Shown in pieces: positions 36,879 to 45,697 of a stretch of 64,000 bases of DNA. The position numbers and the translations under genes are program-made. Source of the stretch: UBA4660 sp034408895 (GTDB lineage: Bacteria; Bacteroidota; Bacteroidia; Flavobacteriales_D; Sanyastnellaceae); NCBI GenBank assembly GCA_034408895.1, contig JAWXCI010000062.1:72179-136178 (forward strand). Direction: 5' to 3'. Under the pieces are notes generated by a model. The model had not been told where the DNA came from. It made no database searches and saw only the letters and a program-made list of their open reading frames with translations. Position 1 is the first letter of the stretch. Each line of letters begins with the position of its first letter.

Positions 36879-38103
36879 TCTCAGTTTCTACATAGCGCGC
36901 AGGTATCTCTTCGCCAAGAAGTCGAAGAACATCATCAACATCATCAGTGGAATTTCCATGGTGGTGGTGGCCTTTATTACTGCGGCTATGATTTGTGTAA
37001 TGAGCATCTTCAATGGAATTGAAAGTCTTGTACAAGAACTTTTTTCCAATTTCGATGCTCCACTCACCATTGTGCCCCGCGAGGGAAAAATGTTTTCCGA
37101 CACCCTCCTTACTGATGCCCAACTGCTAACTGTGGAGGGTGTTGCTCATTTCAGCCGCATCATTGAGGAAGATGCGTGGCTGAACTATGGTGACAAAAAC
37201 ACTGTGGCCACTATCAAAGGAATTGATACTTCGTATGTCAACCACTCCGGGATTATCACGAGGATAAAGAAAGGAAAATTTGTGCTGGAGCGCGATAGTA
37301 TGTTTTATGCAGTGCCGGGACTTGCCTTGTGTGGCGAATTGCAAATGGGTATGATGAACGATGAACTTCCATTGCTCAACATAAACGCCCCCATTCGCGG
37401 GAAAAAACTGAGCCGCTACAAGGAGGCGGCATTCAATCGCGAAACCATTATTGTAAGCGGAATTTTTTCAGTGAATGCTGAGCTGGATGCACAATATGTT
37501 TTTGTCCCCCTTGCATTCGCGCGGCAAATTTTCGGGATGGACAGCCTGGTATCTTCCGTGGAATTGATGTTAGACCCCGCGGCCAGTGAAACGGAAGTGG
37601 TTGAACGACTGAAAAAAATTCTCCCTCCCTCCCTGGCTGTTCAAACCCGATATGACAAAAACGCATTGGTGTATCAAACCAATGAATCGGAAAAGTGGGC
37701 CACTTTTCTCATCCTGCTTTTTATCCTTCTCATTGCATGTTTCAATATCAGTGCTGCGCTCACTATGCTCATCCTGGAAAAGAAGAACGACATAGGCACA
37801 CTATCCAGCATGGGCGCAACGGATACATCAATCCGTAAAATATTTGTGCTGGAAGGTGTGATGATAAACTTCATTGGTGCCATTGCCGGAGGTGCCCTCG
37901 GCCTGTTGTTGTGTTTCCTGCAAACGCAATTCGGATTAATACGCATGACGGGCGCCATGGTGGAATTTTATCCCGTGCTCATCCGCTGGGCCGATGTGCT
38001 TGGCATTCTTGCTACTGTCATTCTGGTGGGCAGTTTGTTCTCCGTTACACTGGTGAGAACCTTAATGAGGAGATTTGTTTTTTCAAGGGAAAAGGCGGAG
38101 TAA
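36874..38103 (+). CDS. LolC/LolE-type ABC permease (FtsX/MacB fold)
   Basis: 409 residues if started at ATT 36874, giving RLSFYIARRYLFAKKSKN before the first ATG at 36958. That leader is conserved in the family, so the ATG would lose the cytoplasmic anchor. Membrane helices: about 28-48 (SMVVVAFITAAMICVM), then three near the C-terminus (TFLILLFILLIACFNISAA, FIGAIAGGALGLLLCFLQ, VLGILATVILVGSLF), flanking a large periplasmic MacB-type domain. Likely extracts lipoproteins from the inner membrane with an ATPase not in this window. The start codon is abnormal and a stop (TAA, 36865-36867) closes the frame just upstream. Confidence 0.85.
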   Translation: MRLSFYIARRYLFAKKSKNIINIISGISMVVVAFITAAMICVMSIFNGIESLVQELFSNFDAPLTIVPREGKMFSDTLLTDAQLLTVEGVAHFSRIIEEDAWLNYGDKNTVATIKGIDTSYVNHSGIITRIKKGKFVLERDSMFYAVPGLALCGELQMGMMNDELPLLNINAPIRGKKLSRYKEAAFNRETIIVSGIFSVNAELDAQYVFVPLAFARQIFGMDSLVSSVELMLDPAASETEVVERLKKILPPSLAVQTRYDKNALVYQTNESEKWATFLILLFILLIACFNISAALTMLILEKKNDIGTLSSMGATDTSIRKIFVLEGVMINFIGAIAGGALGLLLCFLQTQFGLIRMTGAMVEFYPVLIRWADVLGILATVILVGSLFSVTLVRTLMRRFVFSREKAE

Positions 38104-38181
38104 ATTCAATTGCCAATTGAATTTCCCTGTCCTTTGTACTCAATGATAAAATTTAGCGAAATGGAACCTTGGCTTGTTTAT

Positions 38182-38454
38182 TCACTGCATAGAATCCGAA
38201 TTTCTCAACTGCTTCAGCAAATAACTATAGGCCTTGCCCAGCAAAACGCTGTATGATTTTCCTTCGAATAGCTGAGCACTGTTATTCTGTTTATCTGTGA
38301 GTATCAATTTGAAAACCTGGTCGTCACTCATATCCAACGACACGGTGTATTTCATTAGTAGGGTTTTTAGTTTGGTGGCGTTGCGCATTGGGGTGGTTAT
38401 GAAGTTTACCGCATTATCATAAATTTTCCTCAGCTCTCTCTTCACTACCTGCAT
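38182..38454 (-). CDS. Small hypothetical protein with a duplicated segment nearby
   Basis: 90 residues from ATG 38454 (MQVVKRELRKIYDNAV). Not recognised: mostly helical, basic, with FITTPMRNATKLKTLLMKYT in the middle. Codons for the stretch from MRNATK to KLIL (38390-38303) are duplicated at 39024-39111. It lies directly after the broken ParE gene, overlapping its end by about 10 bases, and may be a passenger of the cassette. Confidence 0.5.
   Translation of the reverse strand: MQVVKRELRKIYDNAVNFITTPMRNATKLKTLLMKYTVSLDMSDDQVFKLILTDKQNNSAQLFEGKSYSVLLGKAYSYLLKQLRNSDSMQ
38303..38390 (-). repeat. Direct repeat copy A of the ParE cassette
   Basis: 88 bases within the small hypothetical gene, 93 percent identical (six differences) to 39024-39111. 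Translation MRNATKLKTLLMKYTVSLDM. Confidence 0.85.
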
Positions 38455-38739
38455 TTTCTCCGTGGATTTCTCCTGGCGTGGAAAAAACACGTGAACACAA
38501 CTGGCGTTTCATTGACATAGCAAAATCAACAGGTATGGGAACTTGCCGCACATCCGCTGGCGGAATTTCTTGTGCACCTTTTGATAAAGCATTGGGTTTT
38601 TGCTGATGTGTTCAATCAACCCGAATGTGGTGGTGACCAGTTCAGCGGCAAGCAACGGCTGAATCGCGGAATAGTCTTCGAATGCTGCATCAAACTCTGC
38701 CTCGAAGGTTGGATTGATGACAATAGAGTACAGCATCAC
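38445..38739 (-). pseudogene. ParE/RelE-type toxin, frameshifted
   Basis: From the start at 38739 the frame reads a ParE-like toxin (SIVINPTFEAEFDAAFED, ISKNPMLYQKVHKKFRQR, CGKFPYLLI) and then stops early at LLCQ. Moving one base near 38518 restores the expected end, CYVNETPVVFTCFFHARRNP, to a stop at 38445. Full length would be about 97 residues, normal for the family. The final H and R of HARRNP are functionally important in this fold, so the toxin is probably inactive. It overlaps the antitoxin stop by four bases (ATGA). Confidence 0.8.
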
Positions 38740-38960
38740 TTCTGGATTTTAGCGGAGTACCTCTTCCTGAATTGTGCAAGAGATTTTCCCTTTCCTTTTT
38801 CTGCTTTCGCAATGCGCTCAGTTTCCAGCCACTCTTCTGAAGAAAGAAACGAACTTCCCTCTTTGTGATATGCATCGGCCAATTGATTCACCGTAGTGAA
38901 AAACCGCTTGTCGGATGTGAGGAGTTGTTCCATCTTTTTACTCTTTTCAGTGGTTGACAT
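38736..38960 (-). CDS. Antitoxin of the ParE-type pair
   Basis: 74 residues (MSTTEKSKKMEQLLTSDKRF), helical and charged. The second half (EWLETERIAKAEKGKGKSLAQFRKRY) is a typical toxin-binding helix. A TACTTTTA box lies about 25 bases upstream. Gene order antitoxin then toxin with a four-base overlap is the standard type II arrangement. Confidence 0.75.
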   Translation of the reverse strand: MSTTEKSKKMEQLLTSDKRFFTTVNQLADAYHKEGSSFLSSEEWLETERIAKAEKGKGKSLAQFRKRYSAKIQK

Positions 38961-39023
38961 AACGATTAGATTTTTGCTGGTAAAAGTAAAAGTGATTTTC
39001 CTTCAATCATCTTCTCGGTGAAC

Positions 39024-39111
39024 ATCAATTTGCAAACCTGGTCGTCACTCTTATCCAACGATAAGGTGTATTTGATTAGTCGGGTTTTTAGTTTGGTGGC
39101 GTTGCGCATTG
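39024..39111 (-). repeat. Direct repeat copy B of the ParE cassette (decayed paralogue)
   Basis: The partner of 38303-38390. In the matching frame it reads MRNATKLKTRLIKYTLSLDK and continues to a stop, EGKSLLLLPAKI, echoing EGKSYSVLLGKA in the intact gene. It is thus a truncated copy of the small hypothetical gene lacking its N-terminus. Confidence 0.8.
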
Positions 39112-39444
39112 AGAACAACGGTTTTGCAAATTTTCGCTTCATCTACAGCCTTTAGAGAAAGTTCGCTCTTTTGTTTTAATCCCTTGTCGGTAATTTTTAC
39201 ATTACCTCTTTCAGGATAAATTATATAACCACCCTTTTTTTAAATATGATTTCCCCCAAGCGATGCGATTATTTATTAATATTTCCCCGGTCTTGGTTTT
39301 TTCTGATAATTGTTCCTCGGTCAAGTTTGAAAAATATTTTTCAATAACTAGTCTTTGTAATTCTCGCGTGTGAATTGTTCCCCATTGGCTTACAGGGTGT
39401 TTACGAGTTGTCTTCTGCTGCGATCTCATTGCCTCAAAGCACAT
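39051..39444 (-). pseudogene. Remnant of an Mrr-type N-terminal winged-helix gene
   Basis: The frame from 39444 reads LTEEQLSEKTKTGEILINNRIAW then KSYLKK, the Mrr N-terminal pattern, and then ends early. Removing one A from a run of seven near 39236 restores GGYIIYPERGNVKITDKGLKQ, the rest of the winged helix. The nuclease domain expected after it is absent; instead the sequence runs into the 88-base repeat. A restriction-system relic, possibly truncated when the cassette arrived. Confidence 0.65.
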
Positions 39445-40183
39445 TTATCCGTGCCCCCAGTTCATCCTTGTATAGCCCTCCTATGGGTATTTCGCGGTGG
39501 TTATCCTGCATTATCAGTTCGCTGCTTATTATGGATTCTATCTTGTCCAGGTTCACTATAAACGAGCGGTGCACCCGCAAAAAGGTGCTGCCAAGAAGTT
39601 TCCTTTCCACATCTTTCATGGTGCCGTGTATGGTGTATTTATGATCGCGGGTTATTATCATCACATAATCTTTGAGGGCTTCCACGTAGTAGATGTCACC
39701 GTGGTTAATGCGGGTGAGTTTTGCGTGGTGTTTAATAAAGAGGTAATCGGCAGTGCGATTGTATTTGCTCAAGGCCTTAAGCAGGTCGAATTCTACCTTG
39801 AGTTCTTTTTCCTTGCTGTGTTTATGCACTGCCATTTCTATGCTGGTGTGCAGGTCTATTTCCTTAAAAGGTTTTATCACATAGCCATGAGGTTCCGTAA
39901 TTTTTGCCTTTGCAAGAGTGGCATCATCGGAATGAGAGGTGAGGTAAATAACCGGCACATCGCGGTCCCTCTTTATAAACTCGGCTGCTTCTATGCCGGA
40001 CATATCGCCTTTCAGCATAATGTCCATAAGCACCAGATCGGGTTTCAGTTCGTGGGCCAGTTCTATGGCGCGGGTGCCGTTGTCGGTATGGCCGGCCACA
40101 TCGTAGCCCATTTTCTTGAGGCTCTTCTCAATGTCTTTTCTAATAATGCCATCATCTTCAATAATAAGAATTTTTACTGCCAT
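39434..40183 (-). CDS. LytTR-family response regulator
   Basis: 249 residues. Receiver domain 1-120 with acidic pair (IEDD), phospho-acceptor D54 (DLVLMDIML), T (IYLTSHSDD) and K (GYVIKPFKE). LytTR DNA-binding domain about 145-249 (YYVEALKDYVMIITRDHKYTI, FLRVHRSFIVNLDKIESI). It follows the multi-PAS kinase by 85 bases and is its probable partner. The C-terminal end overlaps the Mrr remnant by 11 bases. Confidence 0.94.
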   Translation of the reverse strand: MAVKILIIEDDGIIRKDIEKSLKKMGYDVAGHTDNGTRAIELAHELKPDLVLMDIMLKGDMSGIEAAEFIKRDRDVPVIYLTSHSDDATLAKAKITEPHGYVIKPFKEIDLHTSIEMAVHKHSKEKELKVEFDLLKALSKYNRTADYLFIKHHAKLTRINHGDIYYVEALKDYVMIITRDHKYTIHGTMKDVERKLLGSTFLRVHRSFIVNLDKIESIISSELIMQDNHREIPIGGLYKDELGARINVL

Positions 40184-40268
40184 GGGGGTGGGGTTTTAGT
40201 TTGCTCACAGAGTCCTGTGGAATGTTTTTTTTGTCATGATGTTTTTCCAGAAGCCGCAAAGTTGCACC

Positions 40269-43157
40269 TCATTTTCTTTCAAAAGTAATTTTTATGTCGG
40301 TTCCTTTTGTGGATGTAATATCAATGGTTGCGTCCAATTGTTCAATGAGGGTATAAACTAATTGCACCCCAAGTGAGTCGTGCTCGGCATACTTAAAATC
40401 GGGAGGCAGGCCCACGCCATCATCGGCTACACGCAGTGTAATTTTTGAATTTTTTTCACCAATGCTAATCCACAATTTACCCTTCTTGCGCCCCTTGTAA
40501 GCGTATTTGAGTGCGTTGCTCACCAGCTCGTTTACTATCAGGCCGCAGGGCATCGCCTGGTCTATGGTAAGATGCACCGCTGCGAAATTCGTTATCATAT
40601 TAACACTCGCTGTCTCGGTGCGGTAGCTCTGGAAAAGATTGCTGGAAAGAGCGTGCAGGTATTGGCTGAAATCAATGCTTGAAAAATCTGCCGTGCGATA
40701 AAGTGTTTCATGAATAAAGGACATGCTCTTGATGCGCTGCTGGCTTTCGCGCAATATGTTGAGTGTGCCTTCATCGGTTACATACGATGATTGAAGATTG
40801 AGGATAGACGAAATAACCTGGAGGTTGTTTTTCACGCGGTGATGTATTTCCTGGAGCAACACTTCCTTTTCCTTGAGCGACTCGAGTATCCTGCGGTCCA
40901 TTTCCTTGTGTTCGGTATTGTCATACACCAGGCACGAAACTTCCTCCAGTTTGTCTTCCATGTAAACGGGATTGAGGAAGGCCTGAAGCCATACGGTTTT
41001 GCCGGCCTTGTTGCGCAGCGGAAATTCAAATTGCTGCGGCCTGCCGTTAAAGGAGTTGTCGAATGCATCAAGCTGCCCCTGGTAAAAATCCGGGTCAACA
41101 TGCTTCTTGAGGATGTGCATGATATCCTGTCCCGTGCGAGGATGCTCGTTGTAGAAATCGCGCATCCACTCATAGAAGTTCGCATTCATGCTGGTGATTT
41201 TGTACTCGCTGTTTACCGTCCACATCATCAGGTTTTCGGTGGAATTGAAAATGGATTCGAGCTTCGCCTTTTGTTCCAGTGCTTTTCTTTCATTGGCGCG
41301 GTACTGAGTAATGTCGCGCGATACTCCCATGGAACCTATCACCTGGCCTTCGGCATTTTTAATGAGAGATGCGGAAAGCAAGGAGCAAAACGTTTGACCG
41401 TTCTTTTTCACATTGAGTATCTCACCCGAAAACTCACCGTGGGTCATTAATGCTTTGTTCAGTTTTTCCCATTCCTTATTTTTTGAAAAGAGCCTGGAAA
41501 CATGCTGATGCTTAACTGCTGAAATAGGATGGCCAAATTGCCGGATTGCGGCCAGGTTGAATTCAGTAATAAGGCCATCCCTGTCGCAGGCTATTATCAT
41601 GTCAATGGAACTTTCTATGATATTGCGGGTGTAGCTCTGCGCCAATATCAATTTAGTCTGTGTCTCTTTGTGCCGTTCAATTTCGCTCACCAGCATCAGG
41701 TTCATCTCCTGCGCAGCCTTTAGGCGAAATTGTTCCTGCACCAATTGCATGCGCGCTGAAATGTTGTTGAGTGTAATCTGAATGGAGGGTTGGTTTTCAA
41801 AAACCGTGAGTGTGCTCTTTATACCTATGTCCACCTTTTGGTTTTGCCTGTCACAGAGTATTATTTCTTTGTAATCAATCTCCTCCCCCTGTCGCACCTG
41901 CAGCAGGTCTTCGCTTATTTCTATTTTGAACTTTGGGGCAATAAAGGGCGTAAACTTCTTGTCGAACAAATCATCTTCATCGTGATAACCCAGCAGCGTA
42001 ATGGCCGCCTGGTTCAGGTATTTCATCTTTCCATCGGTAACAATAATGACCGCGTTGGGCGAATTTTCCAACAAGTTTTTAAACCGCAATGCGCTTTGCT
42101 CCAGCGCAAACTCAGCCCGCTTGCGCGCTGTGATATCGTAGAACAAAATGGCCTTTGTGCGTATGCGATGGTAGTCTATAAATCCTCCCGTCACTTCCAG
42201 GAACAATGGCACATCATCCCGGGTTTGGGTGCGCACTTCTATTCTTTGCGAGCTTGAAATATCCAACGTGGTGCGAATTCTTTTCTCATCGGCCACAGTG
42301 ATGAAATCGGTGATGCGCCTAGCTACAATCTCCACCCGGTTGTGATAACCAAAAAGCTTTGCAAACTGATCATTGCAATCTATAATAATGTGCTGTGCAA
42401 CAAATGCTATGGCTTCGAGTGTAACGTTTGCCATCATACGGAAACGCTCCTCGCTCTCGCTCAACGCTCCTTCAATTCTTTTCTTTTCTGAAATATCTAT
42501 GAGCGTCCCGCTTATTATTTCCTGTCCTTTTTCATTGTGTTCCAGAAACGCATTTTCCAGGCAGGTGCACTCGGTGCCGTCTTTTCTTCGCACCTCAATT
42601 TCATAATTGTTAAGCACCACATTGTTGCGTATGGCTTCAAGGAAAGATTTGCGCGATGTGAGGTGCAGGTAATGTTTTTCCGCATTGGTGCCTATCAACT
42701 CAATAGGGTTATTGAAACCCAGCATGAGCGCAAAAGCCTGGTTGCATGCAATGATTATTCCCGAAGAATTGATTTTGTAAACCCCCGCCACGTTCTTGTC
42801 GAAGAGGTCTTTGTACTGTTGTGCTGCCTTTAGTTCTTCGTTGTTTACCACGCGGCAAAGCACAAATTCAGTCTTCTTAAATGTGAGTTTATGAAAATAA
42901 AATTCCGTACTGCTTCGCTGATGATGATCTTCGGCATAGCCCGTTTGTGATAAACCAGCAAGGACTACTGTTGTCCGTTTTTGCCCATCGGCCAGTCCGG
43001 CAATATGAAAGAAATTATTGTTGCCCGAATTCTGTTTAGCAAGCGTGAATCTATTTTGGAAAAGCCAATTGCTATCTAGCACCGCCAACGTACTTCCCTC
43101 CGCAATAGCCAGTAAGTCCGATGAATTTTTAAGTATCTCGCTCCAGGGATGTTGCAT
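40269..43157 (-). CDS. Multi-PAS sensor histidine kinase (HisKA_2 type)
   Basis: 962 residues with no signal peptide or membrane helix, so it is cytoplasmic. Five to six PAS/PAC modules run from about 100 to 745 (e.g. GVYKINSSGIIIACNQAF, RKDGTECTC, GSMGVSRDITQYR). The kinase core is HisKA_2 with the phospho-histidine in LLQEIHHRVKNNLQVISS near 770, then HATPase_c (GLIVNELVSNALKYAYKG, VADDGVGLPPDF). HisKA_2 kinases often pair with LytTR or ANTAR regulators. It starts 9 bases after the MORN gene ends. Confidence 0.94.
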   Translation of the reverse strand: MQHPWSEILKNSSDLLAIAEGSTLAVLDSNWLFQNRFTLAKQNSGNNNFFHIAGLADGQKRTTVVLAGLSQTGYAEDHHQRSSTEFYFHKLTFKKTEFVLCRVVNNEELKAAQQYKDLFDKNVAGVYKINSSGIIIACNQAFALMLGFNNPIELIGTNAEKHYLHLTSRKSFLEAIRNNVVLNNYEIEVRRKDGTECTCLENAFLEHNEKGQEIISGTLIDISEKKRIEGALSESEERFRMMANVTLEAIAFVAQHIIIDCNDQFAKLFGYHNRVEIVARRITDFITVADEKRIRTTLDISSSQRIEVRTQTRDDVPLFLEVTGGFIDYHRIRTKAILFYDITARKRAEFALEQSALRFKNLLENSPNAVIIVTDGKMKYLNQAAITLLGYHDEDDLFDKKFTPFIAPKFKIEISEDLLQVRQGEEIDYKEIILCDRQNQKVDIGIKSTLTVFENQPSIQITLNNISARMQLVQEQFRLKAAQEMNLMLVSEIERHKETQTKLILAQSYTRNIIESSIDMIIACDRDGLITEFNLAAIRQFGHPISAVKHQHVSRLFSKNKEWEKLNKALMTHGEFSGEILNVKKNGQTFCSLLSASLIKNAEGQVIGSMGVSRDITQYRANERKALEQKAKLESIFNSTENLMMWTVNSEYKITSMNANFYEWMRDFYNEHPRTGQDIMHILKKHVDPDFYQGQLDAFDNSFNGRPQQFEFPLRNKAGKTVWLQAFLNPVYMEDKLEEVSCLVYDNTEHKEMDRRILESLKEKEVLLQEIHHRVKNNLQVISSILNLQSSYVTDEGTLNILRESQQRIKSMSFIHETLYRTADFSSIDFSQYLHALSSNLFQSYRTETASVNMITNFAAVHLTIDQAMPCGLIVNELVSNALKYAYKGRKKGKLWISIGEKNSKITLRVADDGVGLPPDFKYAEHDSLGVQLVYTLIEQLDATIDITSTKGTDIKITFERK

Positions 43158-43166
43158 AAACTGTGG

Positions 43167-44702
43167 TCAGTTCTCTACGCGTTGAGGCAATTTTATCTTC
43201 TCTCCGTTGATGCGCTCAACCGTTCCCATATTGTATTTCAATTCCAGACTCAGTGCCCCGGTCTCATCAAAGTACTGCCAGTCACCATGCAGTTCTCCTC
43301 CTTCATAATCCCCCCTCATCTTCTGGATGCCTGTGGCGTACCAGTACCTATGTCTGCCAGTGGGAACACCGCCCTGGTATTCGCCCTCGAATGCTTCTTG
43401 TCCGTCACCGTATTTCCAAACCCATAACCCGTTCCGTTCTCCATCGGCATACTCTCCTTCCTCGGTGTGGTCGTTTACTTTCTTCATCCATTTTCCGGTT
43501 TTCAATCCGTCAATGAAATCCCCTTCTGTCACCACGTTGCCCAGCGAATCGTATTCCACTGCATGACCGTCTTCTTTTCCTTTCCTGTATATTTCATCGC
43601 GGTGCAGGGTTCCGTTGTGGTAAAACCACGTCCATTTTCCTGTGGAAAGATCTTCGCGGTAACTACCTTTTTGGGCAATTTTTCCAATGTTGACTGCAGG
43701 TCCTTCAGGCTGGTGATAAAAAATCCAGGCACCATCTTTCTTTCCTTTTATGTAATTGCCTTCCGCCCTAAGTTCACCCGTGGGGTAGTACAATTTCCAG
43801 ATGCCTTGCCGCAGGCCTGCTGAATCCAGCATACCTTCTCCCACCAGCATATCCTTATCATAATCTAATGTGCCTGTGGCGTTGCCCTGTTCATCGTACC
43901 TTCGAAATGTTCCCTGTTTTTTTCCCTTATTGTATCCCCCCACCAACCTTACCCTTCCTTCATCATCGTATTCCTTCTTAATATCGAGCACATAGCTATT
44001 GTCGCTATCCTTTACTAACTCATCCATCCTGTAATTTTCCATTTTATCCAGGCTACCATCCCGCTTAAAATATTTGAAAACTCCGTTCTTCTTCCCTTCG
44101 GTGTAGTAACCTTCTTCCCGCATTTTTCCTTCACTCCAGTAAACTATCCACACGCCCGATTTTCTTCCCTGCCCGTCCATCCTGTTCATTCTTTCCTCAG
44201 CGTAAAGGAATCCGTTGCGGTAAGTAATCATGGTTACTATTCTTCCATCCTTGTCGTATTCCCATCCTCTTCCCTCCTCCTTGTTGTTTGCAAAAGGCAC
44301 ACGTTTGTGCAACTCGCCTGTCGAATAATAGTAACGGGCTTCCCCGTTTTTTATGTTGTTGGCCCAGGTGAATTCTTCACTCACCGTTCCCTCGTCATCG
44401 AAAACCATTTCTAATCCGTCTTTCAAGTCCAGGCGATAGCTAATCAGTCGTTCGATAGTGGAATCGGAGCGGTAGAATTTCCAGGTAGAATCCAGCAGAA
44501 AATCTTTGCGGTTGCCCTCTGTCTTCAGTCCCCGGTCATCGTAATAAGTTTTCCAATAGCCATCAGGTTTGCCGTTCACCAGCATTCCTTCGCTCGACAC
44601 CACACCGTTGTCGTGATAATATTTCTTGTATTCGCCCTGTGATTGCACAGCGGCATGAGCTAGAACATTGGCGAGTATGATGGTGAAAATTGACTTCTTC
44701 AT
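43167..44702 (-). CDS. MORN-variant repeat protein (YwqK-like)
   Basis: 511 residues, signal peptide about 1-20 (ANVLAHAAVQSQG). Around 17 copies of the MORN_2/YwqK repeat (YYDDRGLKTEGNRKD, YYSTGELHKRVPF, GKKNGVFKYFKRDGS) make a long beta structure. Proteins with this repeat are often labelled 'toxin-antitoxin system YwqK family antitoxin', but there is no toxin neighbour here. It heads an operon with the multi-PAS kinase and the LytTR regulator, so a sensory or surface role is possible. Confidence 0.9.
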   Translation of the reverse strand: MKKSIFTIILANVLAHAAVQSQGEYKKYYHDNGVVSSEGMLVNGKPDGYWKTYYDDRGLKTEGNRKDFLLDSTWKFYRSDSTIERLISYRLDLKDGLEMVFDDEGTVSEEFTWANNIKNGEARYYYSTGELHKRVPFANNKEEGRGWEYDKDGRIVTMITYRNGFLYAEERMNRMDGQGRKSGVWIVYWSEGKMREEGYYTEGKKNGVFKYFKRDGSLDKMENYRMDELVKDSDNSYVLDIKKEYDDEGRVRLVGGYNKGKKQGTFRRYDEQGNATGTLDYDKDMLVGEGMLDSAGLRQGIWKLYYPTGELRAEGNYIKGKKDGAWIFYHQPEGPAVNIGKIAQKGSYREDLSTGKWTWFYHNGTLHRDEIYRKGKEDGHAVEYDSLGNVVTEGDFIDGLKTGKWMKKVNDHTEEGEYADGERNGLWVWKYGDGQEAFEGEYQGGVPTGRHRYWYATGIQKMRGDYEGGELHGDWQYFDETGALSLELKYNMGTVERINGEKIKLPQRVEN

Positions 44703-45240
44703 TGAGATTACAAAGGTGAGATGTTTTGAGGTTACTTTTTCGCGGATCGCGCCCCTAAAGTTTTCATGTTGTCATTGCTATCAACTCAAACTAATAATAA
44801 TATTCTTTTAAAAAGAATAGTAGTTCTTTAGTAAGCGTGTTGATAAGGGGGATAACAATGTGTGTTTTTACTTGACATTGGAGTCTATGAACATCCAGTA
44901 CCCAATGGTGAACAAGTTTTCATCCATGATATTGTTTGATGATAAAACGTTTAGCTGATTTGTGAACAGGTTGTTGATGGGTTGCAGCATCATAACTTTT
45001 TGTGCAACGCTAATGGAGTATTGTTAGCAGCTACGCTTAGAAGTAACTTACAAAAACTGAAAACAGGTGGTCGGAGATTGAATTATTTTTTTAAGGAGGT
45101 TCAGGGTTGTCAACAAAGCGGTTTCTTTATGAGTAGATGTGAACAAGGAAAGATGATTTTAGTGAGCAACTAGTTGATAAGCCCCCGTTCATCATAAATG
45201 GCGCAGGTTTCAGATGCTGCACAAGTCTATTTTTGCCGCA
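44703..45240. other. 540-base non-coding gap; candidate replication origin
   Basis: No gene is seen. The region contains an AT-rich part with a palindrome (ATTCTTTTAAAAAGAAT, 44803-44819), then DnaA-box-like sites: TGTTGATAA at 44839, TGTGAACAG at 44961, TGTGAACAA at 45138, TTGATAAG at 45173, and GTGAACAAG at 44908. The best differs from TGTGGATAA by one base. Genes point away on both sides (minus to the left, plus to the right). The association with oriC is an inference from these features only. Confidence 0.35.
45228..45235 (+). promoter_or_regulatory. -7 element (TATTTTTG) five bases before the rpiB start
   Basis: TATTTTTG matches TAnnTTTG and ends only five bases before the ATG at 45241, so a transcript from it would have almost no leader. 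Confidence 0.45.
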
Positions 45241-45678
45241 ATGCCGGTAGGGAAAATAATACACATTGGAAGCGATCATGCAGGATTGGAACTGAAAGAG
45301 TACTTGAAATCAGTGTTGCGGGCCGATGGTTATGAGTTAGAAGACTACGGCACACATTCAACAGAAAGTTGCGACTATCCCGATTATGCACACACCACCG
45401 CAGAGGCAGTTGCAAAAAGTGGTGATAGAGGAATACTGATTTGTGGAAGCGCTAACGGAGTGTGCATGACAGCAAATAAACATCGGGGTATCAAAGCGGC
45501 ACTTGCTTGGAACGCTGAGATTGCCTTGCTTGCAAGACAGCACAACGATGCAAATGTGGTTTGCCTTCCGGCACGATTTGTTTCAAAAGACGAAGCATTG
45601 GAAATAGCACGAGCGTTTTTGAATACTGCCTTCGAAGGAGGAAGGCACCAGCGGAGAACAGAAAAAATTGATCTTTAA
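45241..45678 (+). CDS. rpiB: Ribose-5-phosphate isomerase B
   Basis: 145 residues from ATG 45241 (MPVGKIIHIGSDHAG); a longer start at 45214 adds a non-homologous leader. Interconverts ribose 5-phosphate and ribulose 5-phosphate. The GSDHAG phosphate loop near residue 9, the catalytic cysteine in ILICGSANGV, and the NKHRGIKAAL segment are present. It is followed after 19 bases by the M28 peptidase gene, likely one operon. Confidence 0.95.
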   Translation: MPVGKIIHIGSDHAGLELKEYLKSVLRADGYELEDYGTHSTESCDYPDYAHTTAEAVAKSGDRGILICGSANGVCMTANKHRGIKAALAWNAEIALLARQHNDANVVCLPARFVSKDEALEIARAFLNTAFEGGRHQRRTEKIDL

Positions 45679-45697
45679 AATTATAGGAGAACTGAAA

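Noticed and set aside
43167..44702. MORN/YwqK protein as part of a toxin-antitoxin system
   Set aside because: The label comes from database naming; there is no toxin gene nearby and the protein is secreted.
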